A DNA stretch of 64,000 bases from Chloranthus sessilifolius (GCA_021018995.1 CM037597.1:31994936-32058935); one strand, 5' to 3'. Counted from the first letter of the stretch, positions 31,540 to 43,689 are shown. Made by a program: numbers and translations. Notes: generated from the sequence alone by a model not told the origin.

Positions 31540-31838
31540 CTCTTTTCGCATAGTTTAAACATGCTCAAAGTTAAGTCAGTAATAATTCTCTTTTCGCAAA
31601 GTCCAATTTACTTTTCGAATAGACTCTGGATCTGTGAGGAACTGCTCGAAAGCAAGGATTTGCTTTTCGAATAGTTGGTGCTGAAGCCATTTTCTTTTCG
31701 AAAAGATAGTTCTGAAGCTAATTCCTTTCCGAAATAATGTTTCTGAAGCTGTTAACTTGTCGAATGGTACTGATGCCATTCACAATTGTAAAAAGGTCTC
31801 TTTTGGAACTTTTCGAAAACTTAAAGGCACTTTGCGAT
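31540..31838 (+). repeat. RT-B internal cluster of CTTTTCG(C/A)AAAG-like motifs
   Basis: At least ten copies: CTTTTCGCATAG, CTTTTCGCAAAG, CTTTTCGAATAG (twice), GCTCGAAAGC, TCTTTTCGAAAAGA, CCTTTCCGAAAT, CTTGTCGAATGG, CTTTTCGAAAAC, TTTGCGATA. It sits between integrase and ORF3 and ends about 13 bp before a TATA-like box. Confidence 0.88.
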
Positions 31839-31850
31839 ATTAACTTTGAG

Positions 31851-31860
31851 TATATTTAAA
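31851..31860 (+). promoter_or_regulatory. TATA-like box for ORF3 of RT-B
   Basis: TATATTTAAA immediately follows the motif cluster, about 310 bp before the ORF3 ATG at 32166. Confidence 0.5.
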
Positions 31861-32165
31861 CCCTTTCGACGGTGGGGTTTCATTTCAAACTCTCTCTGCA
31901 GAGCGACTCTTTCCACTGAAACCCTACTTCGTTCTTTCCTTGCACGATTTAAGAAGCTTACTACACTTTTGTCTCTGTTGTTCGATCATTTGCGGTTGCA
32001 GAGAAGGATTTCAACTTTTTATCTGGGGGATTTCTGCAAGCAAACAACTCGTTCAAACATAAACCCTAGATCTCGGTATTTCTCTGCCCATTCTCTCTGG
32101 TTAGCATTTAGTAATTTGATTCTGTGTCAGCATCTATTTTGGGCATTTTTATACATCAATCTAGA

Positions 32166-34688
32166 ATGGGAAAAGCAGAGAAATCATTGGCTGCTATGTT
32201 CCCCAAATCCTCTGCTAAGAAAGTGAGCAAATCGACCCCAAAAGCAAAAGGAAAAGCCAAAACTTTAGCTAAACGGAAACTATCTATGGATAAAGCAGAT
32301 AGGGTGGAGAAAGGAAAGAAAATTAGACATGAGGAACCCATCCCTGCTGCTACTAGCCCTGAGCCTGAGCTTCCTCCTCTGCCCATTCATTTGGTCTTAC
32401 CTTAGCGCTTCAGTGAAGCTCATAAAGTAATACCTGAGCTGATGGTGGACGAAACTTTTTTCGTCACCAAGTCAGATTGCTTACCATCCTTAAGATACAT
32501 TAGAGAGGCTTCACTAAGCAATATCCTTACCCCCTTGCCAGAAAATTTACCCAAGAATGGTGAAGTTATGGTACCAAAACCTAATCAAAGTCACTGAAAG
32601 AGATGCTGATGTCCCTACCCTAGTCATTTTCATTGATGATTGCGATCTTTCTGTGACATTTGAAGACATAGGGATTGCTTTAGGATACCATTCCAATTTG
32701 ATCCCTCTGGTCCTTTGGGCTCGAAGCTTGACCTCCTTTAGAGAGATGGTCACATTTAACCTGTGTATTGTGGGCACTGGGTAGTCCATCATGAGAAGAG
32801 ACCTTGCCCCCTAATTTCTATTAATGGATTCCATTTTAAGGGGAAGCTTCTATGTCACTGGGCACAGCCAAGAGAGGAGAACACCAATTTTAGAGGCCCT
32901 CTTTCATTTCTCCAAGGGGCAGCTTTTCAATGCCCCTATGCTAATTTTCAAGCCATATGGCCATTAGTGCCAAGTTAAAAAGGAGCGGTTAGTCGACCTA
33001 CCATTTGGCGATTGATCACACTCCTCCTCGAGCCAATTTGACATTGATAGTGAGGAGCCATTTGAAGTCATTACCCCTCACAATTTTGGGAAAAAGGCTT
33101 GACTACAAGCCGTGCTATGCTAAGAAGGATGAGAGAGGTAGGTGAACTCAGCACATGCCCTTCTTGCCGAACTGAACTCGCATGTGAGTGAACCTATCCT
33201 CTGTGAGTGAGCCAACCCATCCCTCAGATGAGCCTGCACTGAGCCCCGCCTTCAATTTTGCGATCCAATTTTGTCGAATCAACTTTGCAGATCCGGCTTT
33301 AACTCCCGTGGTGATCAGCTCTTTAGCTGCACCACTTCTTGAACCAACTCTGCCTGTCCCTGTGGTGACCAGCTCCTTAGCTGCACCCATTGTTGATAAA
33401 AATCCCCTTCCTTTGGTGACCAGCTCACCGCACCTACTGAGGATGTTGGCCTTGCACCCTACTCCCCACTCCAACATTTCACCTATCCCATCTCCCACAC
33501 CTCCATCATTCCAATTGTGGATTCCCCTCTACACCACTCCAACCATTCTCACACCAATTTTCGCCTCTAATACCTGTGTTTTAGAGGAGTTAGTCAGACA
33601 TTTTATTGCCCCATCTCCTGCACTCCTCTGCTCCAAAACCCCTCACCTTCCCCTGCTCATTCAGCCCACACACCTGAGGTCTCCCATACACCTGAACCTG
33701 CGCCCTTCACTACAGAGGCCTACTCTTCCTTAATGGGCTCTATTTTTGAATCCATGGAACTTGAACCTACCCCTATACCGCTCCTCATCACTTCACTCAC
33801 TTCCCTACCTCTCCTTCTGACCATTGCACCTCCACCCTCCACATCAGTTGTCCCACCATGCCATGCCCACCTCTCCCACACATCCATTTCCCAAATTCTT
33901 ACCTACCTCCAATCCATCCAAGCCCAACTTCAAATCAACACAGACAACCACAGAACCAATGAACTGCTCCAAACCTTAGCTTCACATCCCAAACAACCAC
34001 CATTACCCTCAGCATCATCGTTGATTCCAGTGCCACCCAAACCTGTAGATATTATTGGTTGATCCGACCACCCCACCACTCGCCCATGCAACACAAATCA
34101 ACTCAAGTCCCCTTGGTTGCATCCCCTCCACCACCCCCCATTTTCTCTGAAAGAAGCCACTCGATGCACTCGGCCACAACCTTCTAGACACTTCTTCCCC
34201 CCCTCCCATAGCTGGGACACCTTTGGTCCCCTACCATTCCATTCCCCTCCCCCGATACGCCACCCTCATCAAAGCCATGGAAGATAATCCCTATATCCGC
34301 AGAGATGTTCAAAAGGGCTAGCCGACTTACAAGCTTACATCCGCATTCTTATGAAAACCAGATTCGGAAGTTGGAGATCTTTATGAAATTTGAAAGAGAG
34401 AAAATGAAGGACCTGGGTCAAACATTTCAGCTGGTGAGGACTGAGCAACACAAGGTGTCCATGTTGCAAGCCCAACTTGACCAAGAAAAATTGAAGACCA
34501 CTAGCCTTAGCAGATACCTTGGCCTCACCAAAAGATCAAATCGAGGAGTATCGAGCTACAAAACACCATTAGAGAAAGCTCAATCAAGTTCGGACTCCAA
34601 CACTGACTCTAGCTCTGATTCTGACAGTGACTCCAGTTCGAAGCCACTTGAACCAACCTATGATACAGATTTTGACCCCAGTTATTAG
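32166..34688 (+). pseudogene. ORF3 of RT-B (ATHILA ORF-1-like)
   Basis: Starts MGKAEKSLAAMFPK with a very basic stretch (about 20 Lys/Arg in the first 55 residues; likely nuclear localisation). The core MVKLWYQNL ... VIFIDD ... VTFEDIGIALGY and YVTGHSQERRTPILEALF, then QLFNAPMLIFK, match the other ORF3 proteins block by block. A Pro/Ser/Thr-rich middle (33188-34062) follows, then a coiled-coil-like EKMKDLGQTFQLVRTEQ and an acidic Ser/Asp tail to DTDFDPSY, TAG. Several stops and shifts (32403, 32782, 32978, 33733, 34062). Confidence 0.75.
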
Positions 34689-36460
34689 CTCTCATTGTAC
34701 TTTTTGTGTTATAAAGTTGTAATAGAAAATTTTGTTTTGTGTATACTACTGTGCATTTCTATCTGTCTTCTTGCCATCATTACTTTTGTTGTTTTTCTTT
34801 CTTGCATATATTTTTCCTCTGTTTTGGACCAGTGTGGACCCTGCTACCCTTTGGCTTGGGGGTGTGACAGAAATAGCAATAATCAATAAAGGAGTTAACA
34901 TCAGTACAGTTTTGGATCAACATTTTTTTTTATTATTTATTTTTCACACCTGTTGTTTTGAAATATATTAAGAAGTTAAAAAAAAAAAAAAAAAAAAAAA
35001 CCTCTTTAAAATTAATTTCCTGTGTAATTCTAAAAGACTTTCATGAAGTAAATGTCAGGAAATTTCCAAAAGAAAATTGATGTTTTAGTAAACCTAAAAT
35101 GAAGGAAAACAGTGAAGATATACCTCAAGAAGTTGATATAAAACCACACCCAGTGAGGTTTGGGCCTGAAATGTATTCTTTGGAGGTTATGCTTTGGCAA
35201 TCTTTTCTGCTTTTGGGACTATGTGAATCTGCTTACTTACACTAGAAGTTACACGTATCCAAATTGAAATAATTTGATAGCACTCATGATATTAAAGACA
35301 TGATGTAAGGCCTCCTTTTGGATAGTTTGAACCTTACAAAGCCCCACCTTTTGAAACTGCCCTTGATACACACCATTTGAGCTAAATAAATCTATGATTC
35401 CTTTGAAATCTCCCCCAATAAACCTCATCAACCTCATTTAGCCTAACCCTACCCCGAGAAGGCAAAAGATAAAGGGAAGGAAGCTGAGGAAGGAGAATTG
35501 AGTAACAATTTAATAGCAAAAGAAGGGTAAAAGTTGAAGGCAATGATGAAACAGCAGAGGGAATGTGGCATGCAGTCAGTGCTAATTCGAAAATAAATAA
35601 AATATTTGAGCAAAACAAAAGAAAGAAGGCATTTTCATTGGAAGTTTGAAAAAGAGAAAAAAAGATGGCCACTTTGGCTCAAAATTCAAAGAAGAAGATG
35701 AAACTATCTTTGAAGAAGAGTGGGTTTGTATATAGCCTCCTGACCTTGACTGACTTCTCAAATATGAACACCATTCCAACCCTTTTGAGAAATTTCACCC
35801 ATAAGCCACAATAAAACCCAAGTAAAAGTCCTTACTGATCAATGATGGATTGAGCTATCACATGGAGATAAGAATTTGTGTAATCTATGGTGAAAGGAGC
35901 AGTGAATTTATAACTAAAAGCAATGCCTATGCTCACCTTACAGTCCTATTTGAGGTATAGCGCTCTTAATTTGTGTGAAATAGTACAACCCTCTCATTTG
36001 CTTATTGAGTGAAAATCCTGGTGAGAATTGGGTTTAAAATCAACTGATTAGGGCAACATCGAAACTGGATTCCTAAATCAAAGGCTAGCTGTTCGTTAAT
36101 TTTCCTTGTAAATGGCCTCTGACATAAATCGACTGAGTAGTAACAAGAATTACTGCAGAATTTTAGTATCTTTCTTGAAAAACCTTCTTACAAAATAACT
36201 GATGCAGGTGTGAATAATCAATTGAGGAAAGTGGCTGTAACAGAACTGCAGTGATCTTAACTAACTTATTGAAGAAGTTTGTGGGTACCTTCACTGAAAA
36301 CCCTCAGGAGACTTCACTCCTCCACTAGGGATCACCTAGGGGTTTAAAAGGCTTGTTGCATAAGCTAAATGCAACTGTGCTCCCTACAAAAGTGGCTCTT
36401 TACTTTGTTTTTTTTATTTTTTCTTTGCTCAGGGACTAGCAAAGCTTACGTTTGGGGGTG
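34689..36460 (+). other. RT-B 3' untranslated region and polypurine tract
   Basis: No gene. An A-run lies at about 34979-35000. Immediately before the LTR, TTTGGGGGTG (36451-36460) is the polypurine tract. A near copy, TTGGCTTGGGGGTGTGACAG, lies at about 34852-34872. Confidence 0.75.
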
Positions 36461-38276
36461 TGTTGACAAGTGAAAAATACCAATTTTCACCCCTGAACTT
36501 GAGTCTTGATAGACCTTTGAGAGAACTAAATAAGTGTTTTAAGTGCTTATGTTGCAGCTAACAATAAAGACAGGCTTAACCATAAAAGCAGCTTAAAAGT
36601 GCCAATAAGATGACAATCCATGTCAATCCAAAGGAAGAAAGTGAAGAAACAACCTCATCAGCTGTTGAAAGGTCTGAATAGAAGAAGCAAAGACCTGGAA
36701 GAGAAGTATGGAACAATTCGAACAGAAAAATGCACTACAGAGTCCTTTTCGCAAAGAACTCAGACTTTTCGCAAAGAACACCGAGACTCGCAAAGGAATA
36801 AAACCCAGCGTAGCATTCAAGAGCATCCGAACTGCTCAAGAGAGGATTGAACTTTCGAAAAGAAGAAAACACAATGAACGAGAACTGAACATTGCGAAAA
36901 GAGCTTGAGTCACAACACTTTGGGAAAGGCCCTAAGGCAGAAGAGGCATTCGAGATTCGCGGCTTTAACAAGGGCAATTTAGTAATCTGTTGCATGCGTC
37001 CCAATGCATTTTAAAACCTAGGGACATTCCGGAGGGTTCTATGCATGAAGCGAAGATATTCCACCCCACGTGAGCACCTAGAGAGGGAATAACTTGGTGG
37101 GAACTTCTAGAAACTCTAACAAACTTTCAAAATGCATAACAGAATTGATGCCTTTTTCACCTGATTGGCTGAACCAGATCGAGGAATTCTGATTGGCCAG
37201 AACAGATCTGGATCCCCGTGCTCGACTACCATTGGTCAATACAGATCTGAGAACCTCTGATTGGTTGATACACATCCGAAAGCCGGACAGGAAAGCTATA
37301 AATAGACAAAGCATTTGCCCAATTGGGGCATCCAGATTTTGAGTTTCATTTCTAATCCCCCATTTCCCAGCTAGACAGCTTGTCTGCAATCCTTGTAATA
37401 GCCTACTTTGTACTTGCATTTGAGAGCTGTGAGATACTGCTGTAACTCAAAGGAGAGTTTGCATCCAAGACTGCAAATCCGAGAGCTGTTAAGCCGTGCT
37501 CTGTAAATTGTAAGGATGAATTTTAAAAGGTTGTTGTAAACTATGCATTCTCCATTGGACTCATGTCAAGGGTTCCCTCTGATCTCCTCAGTACATTAGA
37601 CTCCTTTAGATTCATTGTTTAGCATGCAATTTCCCTTGATTCATTAATCCTGTGAGAATTAGTGTTTGTAACCTAGTCTCTTACAGCATTTGTAGTGATG
37701 TTTCTTGTTCTGAATTGAGGATTTGGATTAAAGACTATTGGATGGTTTGTGGCCATTAAAGTGGACAGACCATAGCCATAAGTGTAAGCCTAATCCTTGA
37801 ATTAGATTTATCTCTCTTACATCTGTGCTTGTAGCCAGATGAAGATTGGATCACCTCTGTTGAGCTGCAGTTATTCTCATTAGATTTCAAAGACCAAATC
37901 AGATTTAGATATTACTTCTCCATCTTTGTTTCAATCATTCCCCCCACTCGAATCTGGATCATTTAGTTTAAATTTTTCTTTGTTTTTAGTTAGTTAAACG
38001 TGACAAATTCAACCTCTCATCATATGTGCTTTCTAGATAGGATAAGAGGCCAGATCTGGTAGCGCAGATCTGGAGGTTTATCTTGCATTTTAGACAAATT
38101 CTCTGTGGACGATCTTTCACTCACTTACATTTAAAACTTGCTACAATTGGCCCTGATCTTGCAGGCTAATTCACTTCTACCCGTGCTGATATTTCTTTAT
38201 TTTTTTAGTATAATTTAGCAGTTGAAAACCCGTCTTCAAAACACACATAAATCAAGCACACTAAGAAGCAACAACA
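36461..38276 (+). repeat. 3' LTR of RT-B
   Basis: Begins TGTTGACAAG after the polypurine tract; ends in the CAACA repeats before ORF3 of RT-A resumes. TATAAATAG at 37297. The motif cluster lies at about 36716-36962, with clearer CTTTTCGCAAAG copies (36745-36756 and 36764-36776) than the 5' LTR. Confidence 0.95.
36716..36962 (+). repeat. RT-B 3' LTR motif cluster
   Basis: CTTTTCGCAAAG twice in 32 bp, then ACTCGCAAAGG, TTTCGAAAAG, TTGCGAAAAG and ATTCGCGGC. Differs from the 5' LTR mostly in this stretch. Confidence 0.85.
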
Positions 38277-39252
38277 ATGCGCAAAGAGGATGGGAAGAAA
38301 ATTTACATCGCGATTGATGGGCGTGATTACGCCTTCGACCTAGAGGACATTGCTGTGGCAATGCGCTGCCCTACCTCACATTCATCGACTAAGGGTTTGG
38401 ATCCTCCCTTCCCTAAATCTGTCCCAGTCCATGAGGTTATGGCACAAATGACCCATGGTCGTCATGGGTCTGGTAAGGCTATCACCTCTATGTGGATTTT
38501 AGACATGATTTTTAAGGCAACCCTTTACCCATTCGGCCATAAATCTGAGTGCCGAGGTGCCATTCAATAGATTTTATTCGCCGATTTTAAGGAACGTTGG
38601 TTCCGTGCCCCATAAAATTATATTTAAGGGGATTATTAAAGCTAGGGAGAAGATGGGCAAGCAAGTGAAGAAACCGAAGGGCTTCCCATATGCTCGCCTA
38701 ATTTTGGTTATGATTGAAAATTATTGTGCGGGCCCAGCATATGAGATTCCCCCTACTGAGCCACGATCCATGGACGGTCTCAAGCTTTATAACCTCGTCA
38801 GTTGGGGTCAGACCTATAATTGGCTGATTAAAGCTCCCAAGGGTGTGATAGTACCGGATGAGGATGAAGAGGAGGAGGATGCAGAGTACGTAGCACTAGA
38901 GCCTGACGCTCCTGCACCCGACCAGCCCCCATAGACTGACGTACTCACCCTGTTCGAGGTCACTCGCCAGAAGACTGCAGTAAGCCAGCAGATTCAGGAG
39001 CTCACACAGCATACCAGCTCCATGCGTCGGGAGTTGGACGTTCATGGCGGAGCTCTGACATATTTGATGCAGCATGCGTTCCCTACCGACTATGCCACGT
39101 ACATGGCTAATATCCGGGCGTCAGTGCACCACCCTTCGACATCAGGCACAGGTCCTAGCATGCCTATGAATGAGGGTGTTGATGGTTCGGATGATGATGA
39201 TGCTGACGGTGACCCGGTTCAGGCTGGTCTAGCTGCAGCGGGGGAGCTTTAG
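38277..39252 (+). pseudogene. ORF3 of RT-A, 3' part
   Basis: Continues RKEDGKKIYIAIDGRDYAFD, LEDIAVAMRCP, SMWILDMIF, YPFGHKSECRG, a shift or stop near 38568, then IIFKGIIKAREKMGK, FPYARLILVMIENY. Later blocks: LTYLMQHAFPTDYATYM and an acidic DGSDDDDADGDP before LAAAGEL, TAG (39250-39252). Breaks also near 38932. Matches RT-1 and RT-C ORF3 in order, including the YLM-HAFP block. Confidence 0.82.
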
Positions 39253-39902
39253 ATCAGCCTTGTGCTATTATTTTCCCTTTGGTATTTTTTTTTTTGTTGG
39301 GCCTATACTTATTTATTTTTATGCTGCATGGATTATTTAGAACCTAGAGGTTCTATCTCTGTTTTTCTTTTATTTCTCTTTGTTTTGCGCTATGGACGAG
39401 ATTGATTTGTTTTGTTTCGTTTTGTAACCTTTTTAGCTGTGGATCTTGTCGTATCTATATGTGATTACCTCTTTTAGTTGCTTGTCATTCTTGCTTTTGA
39501 TCTGGAGTTATGGACTTCGTTGTGTTGGCATGTGACTTCGATTTTGTTTTTGCTTTTGTGTGGTGGGATCATGAGTCACTGTGAGATTGTTTGCGTTCGC
39601 CTTTGCGTTTTGATTTTCATCCTATTCTTCATGAGTCACTGTGAGATTGTTTCCCGGCATGTGACACTCGGGGTGTCGGCATCCATGTACGGATGCAACC
39701 CACTATGGCCCTTCAGGTGCCACATGTAGTACATCCAGGTTACTACGGATCCCATCCCTTGACTTGCGTGCCCTGTGAGGCCATCGCACTGTGACCCATA
39801 TATTTTCATTAGTTTTTGTTTTGCGTGTGCATTATGTTTTCATTTTCTGCTTTCCGTCGGTTTTACATTTTTGCGGACGAAAATTTCTAAGGAGGGGAGA
39901 AT
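39253..39902 (+). other. RT-A 3' spacer, structured module and polypurine tract
   Basis: No gene. CATGAGTCACTGTGAGATTG occurs twice (about 39570 and 39630). At 39661-39755 the sequence resembles, inverted, 58660-58765 in solo LTR D, with TCCATGTACGGATGCAAC and TACATCCAGGTTACTACG in common; GCATCC/GGATGC can pair. AAGGAGGGGAGA (39889-39900) is the polypurine tract. Confidence 0.65.
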
Positions 39903-42065
39903 CTAATATCTCTGATATTTTGGACCTATTTTCATTTACCTCGATAAGCGTGCCCGAAAAAGTTGCGGGATATTTCTGGGTTTTTGGATAGCTTAGTGTA
40001 TGATGAGATTGGTAACCAAAGGATTTTAGCTTTGGACATGTGAAAGTCATAGTTTTGGTAACATATACATTAAGTTGTATATTTGCGTTTAACACCGAAA
40101 ATTAATGCAAGATAAGAGGATAGGATTGCAAATAAGAAAAATCTTGATATTTTAGGATGGAAATTAGTATTATAAAGAGAGAGGCTTTGAGGGGAAGTTT
40201 CACTTTTCTCTCTCTCTCGTTTGAATCTTGAATTTGTAACCCTTGCCTTTTGTTCTTTGATCTTAGATCATTGGTGATTGTGAATCCCTCTCCCCATCCC
40301 AACCATTAATAAACCTTGTATGTTATTTCTGATCGGTTTAAGCCATTGAAAGAGAAGGATAGGGGAGAGGATAGTTCTGTGTGGGTCAGATCTGTTGCTC
40401 TGGAAGCAAGGTTAGAATGAACTCATTGGAGGCCCAAACCTATTAAACCTTGAAGATTAGTTTCGGTGCTTGAATTTGGTGCAATGGGATTGAAGGACTA
40501 AACTTCAAGAGGTAGGCTTTTAAAACTCTTTGAGTTAAATATTTTTAGCTTTGCATAGAGTAGATTCTTAGTGAATTTTGTAGAGATAAACAACTGTGGT
40601 TGAATGAGCAAACGGGTCTGAAGATCCAATTAATAATAAACATAGACCTGGGAAATTCGAGGGTCGAATTTGGAATTCGACCATTGAATTGATTTGGGTT
40701 TTTCAGCCTGATGCATGTTTTGGAAATTTGAGGGTCGAATTTGAATTCGACCATCAAATTTCAAATTCGACCATCGAATTTGAATTCGAGGGTCGAATTT
40801 TGCCCTGTTTCTGGCCTTTGAATTTTTGTCAGAATTTTTATCGGCGAGCTTTCGGGTTTGGCTTTTGGACCACTATTAACACTTGTAGTGTTAATCCTTG
40901 TAGGATTTAAAATAAAGAGTCCATTGTGAGGACTGCCATGCTTGTTTTTGGATCGCTTTATGTTGAGGTAGGGGAACTTAAAACCTGATTTGCATTCTAT
41001 TATAATTATAGGTTATTTTGTATTAAGCATAAAGTCTGAAATTTTGAATGAGACAGCATGCATAAGAACTTTGAATTATGACACAGATAAGAACTTTGAA
41101 ATCTGAACTTCCGAACTTTGAACTCTGAATCAGAACTCCGAAAATCCGTAAATGTATTATGTATACAAGCTTTGATATATTTAGCATTTGCATTCGATTT
41201 GAGGCACATAAGAACGAAACCCTAGATTCTACCAGCCGTGTTGACTGTATTCTGCGTGTGCAAGTTACCCTTAGTACGTAGGGGCTTGTTTCACTTCCAA
41301 AAAAGTGTTCATGAACGACGATAGTCAGTAGGGTTTCCCATCGATGACTTTTCCGCTCTCATGCTAGTATGTAATTTGAGAGATTATTTTAACTTATAAA
41401 TTTAAGACAAGAAGCATGCCTAATTCAGAAAATTTGAAAACATCAGATACATTGTTTCAGCTTTTAGCTTTTTATTTAGAATTGGAGATTCAGCTTGTAA
41501 TGCATCTTTCAAAAACTATAATTGATTCGATTTCTGTCTTTGAAAACCTTTACTTATAATAAAATGCAAATAGACATGTTTCCTCTATTGGGCTTCGATG
41601 TTAGCTCACCCCGATTATACGTCACAGGTGTTGAGACTAACCTAGGAGCATACGATCTTGATCCGGAGGACTCCGACTATATTCCTGAGGAGGAATTGGA
41701 GATGCCTACTGAGGAGTTCTTCCCCTGATTTTAGATTGTCTTTTGGTACTTTTGTTTAGAATTTATTAATTGAATATTGGGCCTTAGGCCAATTGTTTTG
41801 TCTTTTTAGATATCACTTTAGGAACCATCATTAGGAACCACTATTTTAGGTGTTGGATTGGTCATCACCGGTGGTTCTTCTGGTTCCTCAGGGTGATATA
41901 TTATTTTGATTAAGCTTTTGTTCTTATTTTTTTTTTGTTTTGCCTCTGTTTAGACCTATGTTTATGCTGCCAGCTTCTGTTTGAATTACGGCTTATTGAG
42001 AAATCAATAAGTTGATGAACCGGACTTTCCTATACCTTAAGGATTGGAAAAGTCGGGTAGTCACA
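39903..42065 (+). repeat. 3' LTR of RT-A
   Basis: Starts TCTAATATC (first G changed) and ends GTAGTCACA. Motif cluster 40655-40799, small acidic ORF 41576-41728 (50 codons, DSDYIPEEELE kept) and hairpin 41835-41877, parallel to the 5' LTR. Confidence 0.95.
40655..40799 (+). repeat. RT-A 3' LTR motif cluster
   Basis: Six or so ATTCGA-NNN-TCGAAT copies; one tandem unit and one isolated copy fewer than in the 5' LTR. Confidence 0.9.
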
Positions 42066-42376
42066 AGATCCTTCATGGAACTGACCTCCGCTACATCTGA
42101 TACAGTTTCTCAAAAGCCAAACATTCCAGATGAGAGAATAATGGATATGCGAGCATAACCATTTCTTGAACCCACTGAATAGCTGAGTATCCCAACTGTC
42201 CATAAGTTTTATCACTCCTTTGTGCAAGCAAGTAGTAACACCAAAGGCTTTGAAAATATTCATCCAAATTGGTCATATCTTATGACATAGGAGAAATAGA
42301 TGATCTATATCTTCATCAGTTTCAAGACAGAAGCAAAACTTTTGATCGATGCACATACCTCTTCTGGTTAAGTGGG
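42066..42376 (-). pseudogene. LINE-1 ORF2, zinc-finger (zf-RVT) segment
   Basis: Minus strand: GMCIDQKFCFCLETDEDIDHLFLLC, the CxC...HLFxxC zinc segment found after RT in plant LINEs, then IWMNIFKAFGVTTC and WNVWLLRN. TGA replaces a residue before PIW. Bordered by target duplications of RT-C (42372-42376, GTGGG) and RT-A (42066-42070, AGATC). Confidence 0.88.
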
Positions 42377-42517
42377 TGTGACGACCCGACTTTCCCGTAC
42401 TCGAAATACGGAGAAAGCTGGTTTGTCATTGACTCAGTAGAACTACGTAGAGATAAACATATAGTAAAAGAATGATTCTATCTCTATACAGAAACATAAC
42501 CAAAAAGGAACAAAAAA

Positions 42518-42560
42518 GAATCACCGGTGATGGCTGACCATCACCTAAATAATGGTTCCT
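42518..42560 (-). other. Conserved hairpin in the RT-C 3' LTR
   Basis: GGTGATGG-TCAG-CCATCACC gives a perfect 8-bp stem, with a weaker outer stem. The 5' LTR copy (52569-52610) keeps the inner pairing with a G-U. Corresponds to hairpins of RT-A and RT-1. Confidence 0.55.
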
Positions 42561-42704
42561 AATAGTGGATCCCCAAAAAGTATGCACAAGTATGCTAGTG
42601 CTTATCACTTACGAAACATTCAACGTATCGGGCCTGGAGTCCATAATCCAAAAAAATTGAGAATTCAAATTAAACAATACTATACTGAGTTCAAGATCCC
42701 ACAT

Positions 42705-42827
42705 CTATGGGTAAAACTCGTCAGGTGGAGTCTCCGTATCTTCCTCCAGATTATAATCCGAATCGCTCTCAAATCCTTGATCCTGGGTGGTATCTACACC
42801 TGTGACATATAGTCAGGGTGAGCTGAC
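42705..42827 (-). CDS. Small acidic frame in the RT-C 3' LTR
   Basis: 41 codons: VSSP, one stop (TGA for CGA), LYVTGVDTTQDQGF, SDSDYNLEEDTETPP, DEFYP and TAG. The 5' LTR copy (52754-52876) has exactly the same length and the same internal TGA. Very similar to RT-A's small ORF at protein level. Confidence 0.45.
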
Positions 42828-43689
42828 AGTCTAAGCTCAGCAGAAGAAACTCAATCTCAATTATATCTTATCAGGGCAAACATGGTTTCAAAAGATAGAA
42901 TTCAAGCATATGATATTTCAAGCAGATATTCAAAGCGGATTTAATAACTGAATTTCAAAGACTAAGATCAGATGCAATTTCTCGTACAAATATCATTTCA
43001 AATTCTATAAATTGAATTCAAACAAATTGGGTCTCAGACTGTTGCCGATTCTTATTTGTTCTTAACTTGTACATGCAATGCTTCTCCTATCAGTGACTTA
43101 AATCATAACTTAAATAATCTCCCAAGAAATTATAACTTGAGAGCCGGAGATTTTCGATGGGAACCCCTACCTAACCATCGTCGTTCAATAAATACTTTTC
43201 GGAATTGCTATAAGCCCCTGCGTTATGAGGGAAACTTGCACTATTCAAAATCACCGTCAGCACGGTTCGAAGAGTGAGGGGTTCGTTCATATGAACCTTA
43301 AATCAAATACAGAGTCTAACACATAATTCAGTGTGTTTAAATATATAGCTAGATTCGGAGTTCTGAGTTCAGAGTTCAAGTGCAATTCAAATTCAAAGTG
43401 GATTCAAAAGCAATTTCAGAGTTCATGATCAAGTTCATAAGCAAATTCATATTTATCGGATTTCACATCAATCATATCATGTTATTCATGTAAATTAAGA
43501 TAAAAATGCAATTGGTATTGAGGTTTCCCTACTAAAAGTTCGGAGCCGTTCTAACGATTCCAAAATCCCTATTTACGTCTCCCGTTCTTAACCTAGTTCC
43601 TACGAAGATCACATACTACGTATTAATGGCGAAGAACTAGTAAGATTCAAAGTTTTTCAAAAGACACTGAAGCAGCCAATAACAGAGAA

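Larger units (their letters stand above)
24100..38276 (+). mobile_element. RT-B: Athila-like Ty3/gypsy element, nested in RT-A
   Basis: LTRs 24100-25907 and 36461-38276 begin TGTTGAC. A tRNA-Asp primer site, gag-pol with Athila/Tat-type RT ([16 protein letters not shown]) and an ORF3 downstream of integrase identify the Athila lineage. It interrupts ORF3 of RT-A. RT has an internal deletion, so it is not autonomous. Confidence 0.95.
15734..42065 (+). mobile_element. RT-A: Del/Tekay-like chromovirus, complete but interrupted by RT-B
   Basis: Two LTRs (15734-17894 and 39903-42065), a tRNA-Met primer site, gag, pol with chromodomain, ORF3 and a polypurine tract make a complete element. Its target duplication AGATC is at 15729-15733 and 42066-42070. 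It sits inside LINE-1, whose frame rejoins without it. RT-B (24100-38276) interrupts its ORF3; without RT-B, RT-A is about 12.2 kb. The coding regions carry about 20 stops. Confidence 0.95.

Noticed and set aside
31846-32226. 126-codon ORF overlapping the start of RT-B ORF3
   Set aside because: It covers the leader between the TATA-like box and ORF3 in another frame; no conserved block.
33188-34062. Pro/Ser/Thr-rich ORFs as separate genes
   Set aside because: They fit as the low-complexity middle of RT-B ORF3, between its core and its acidic tail.
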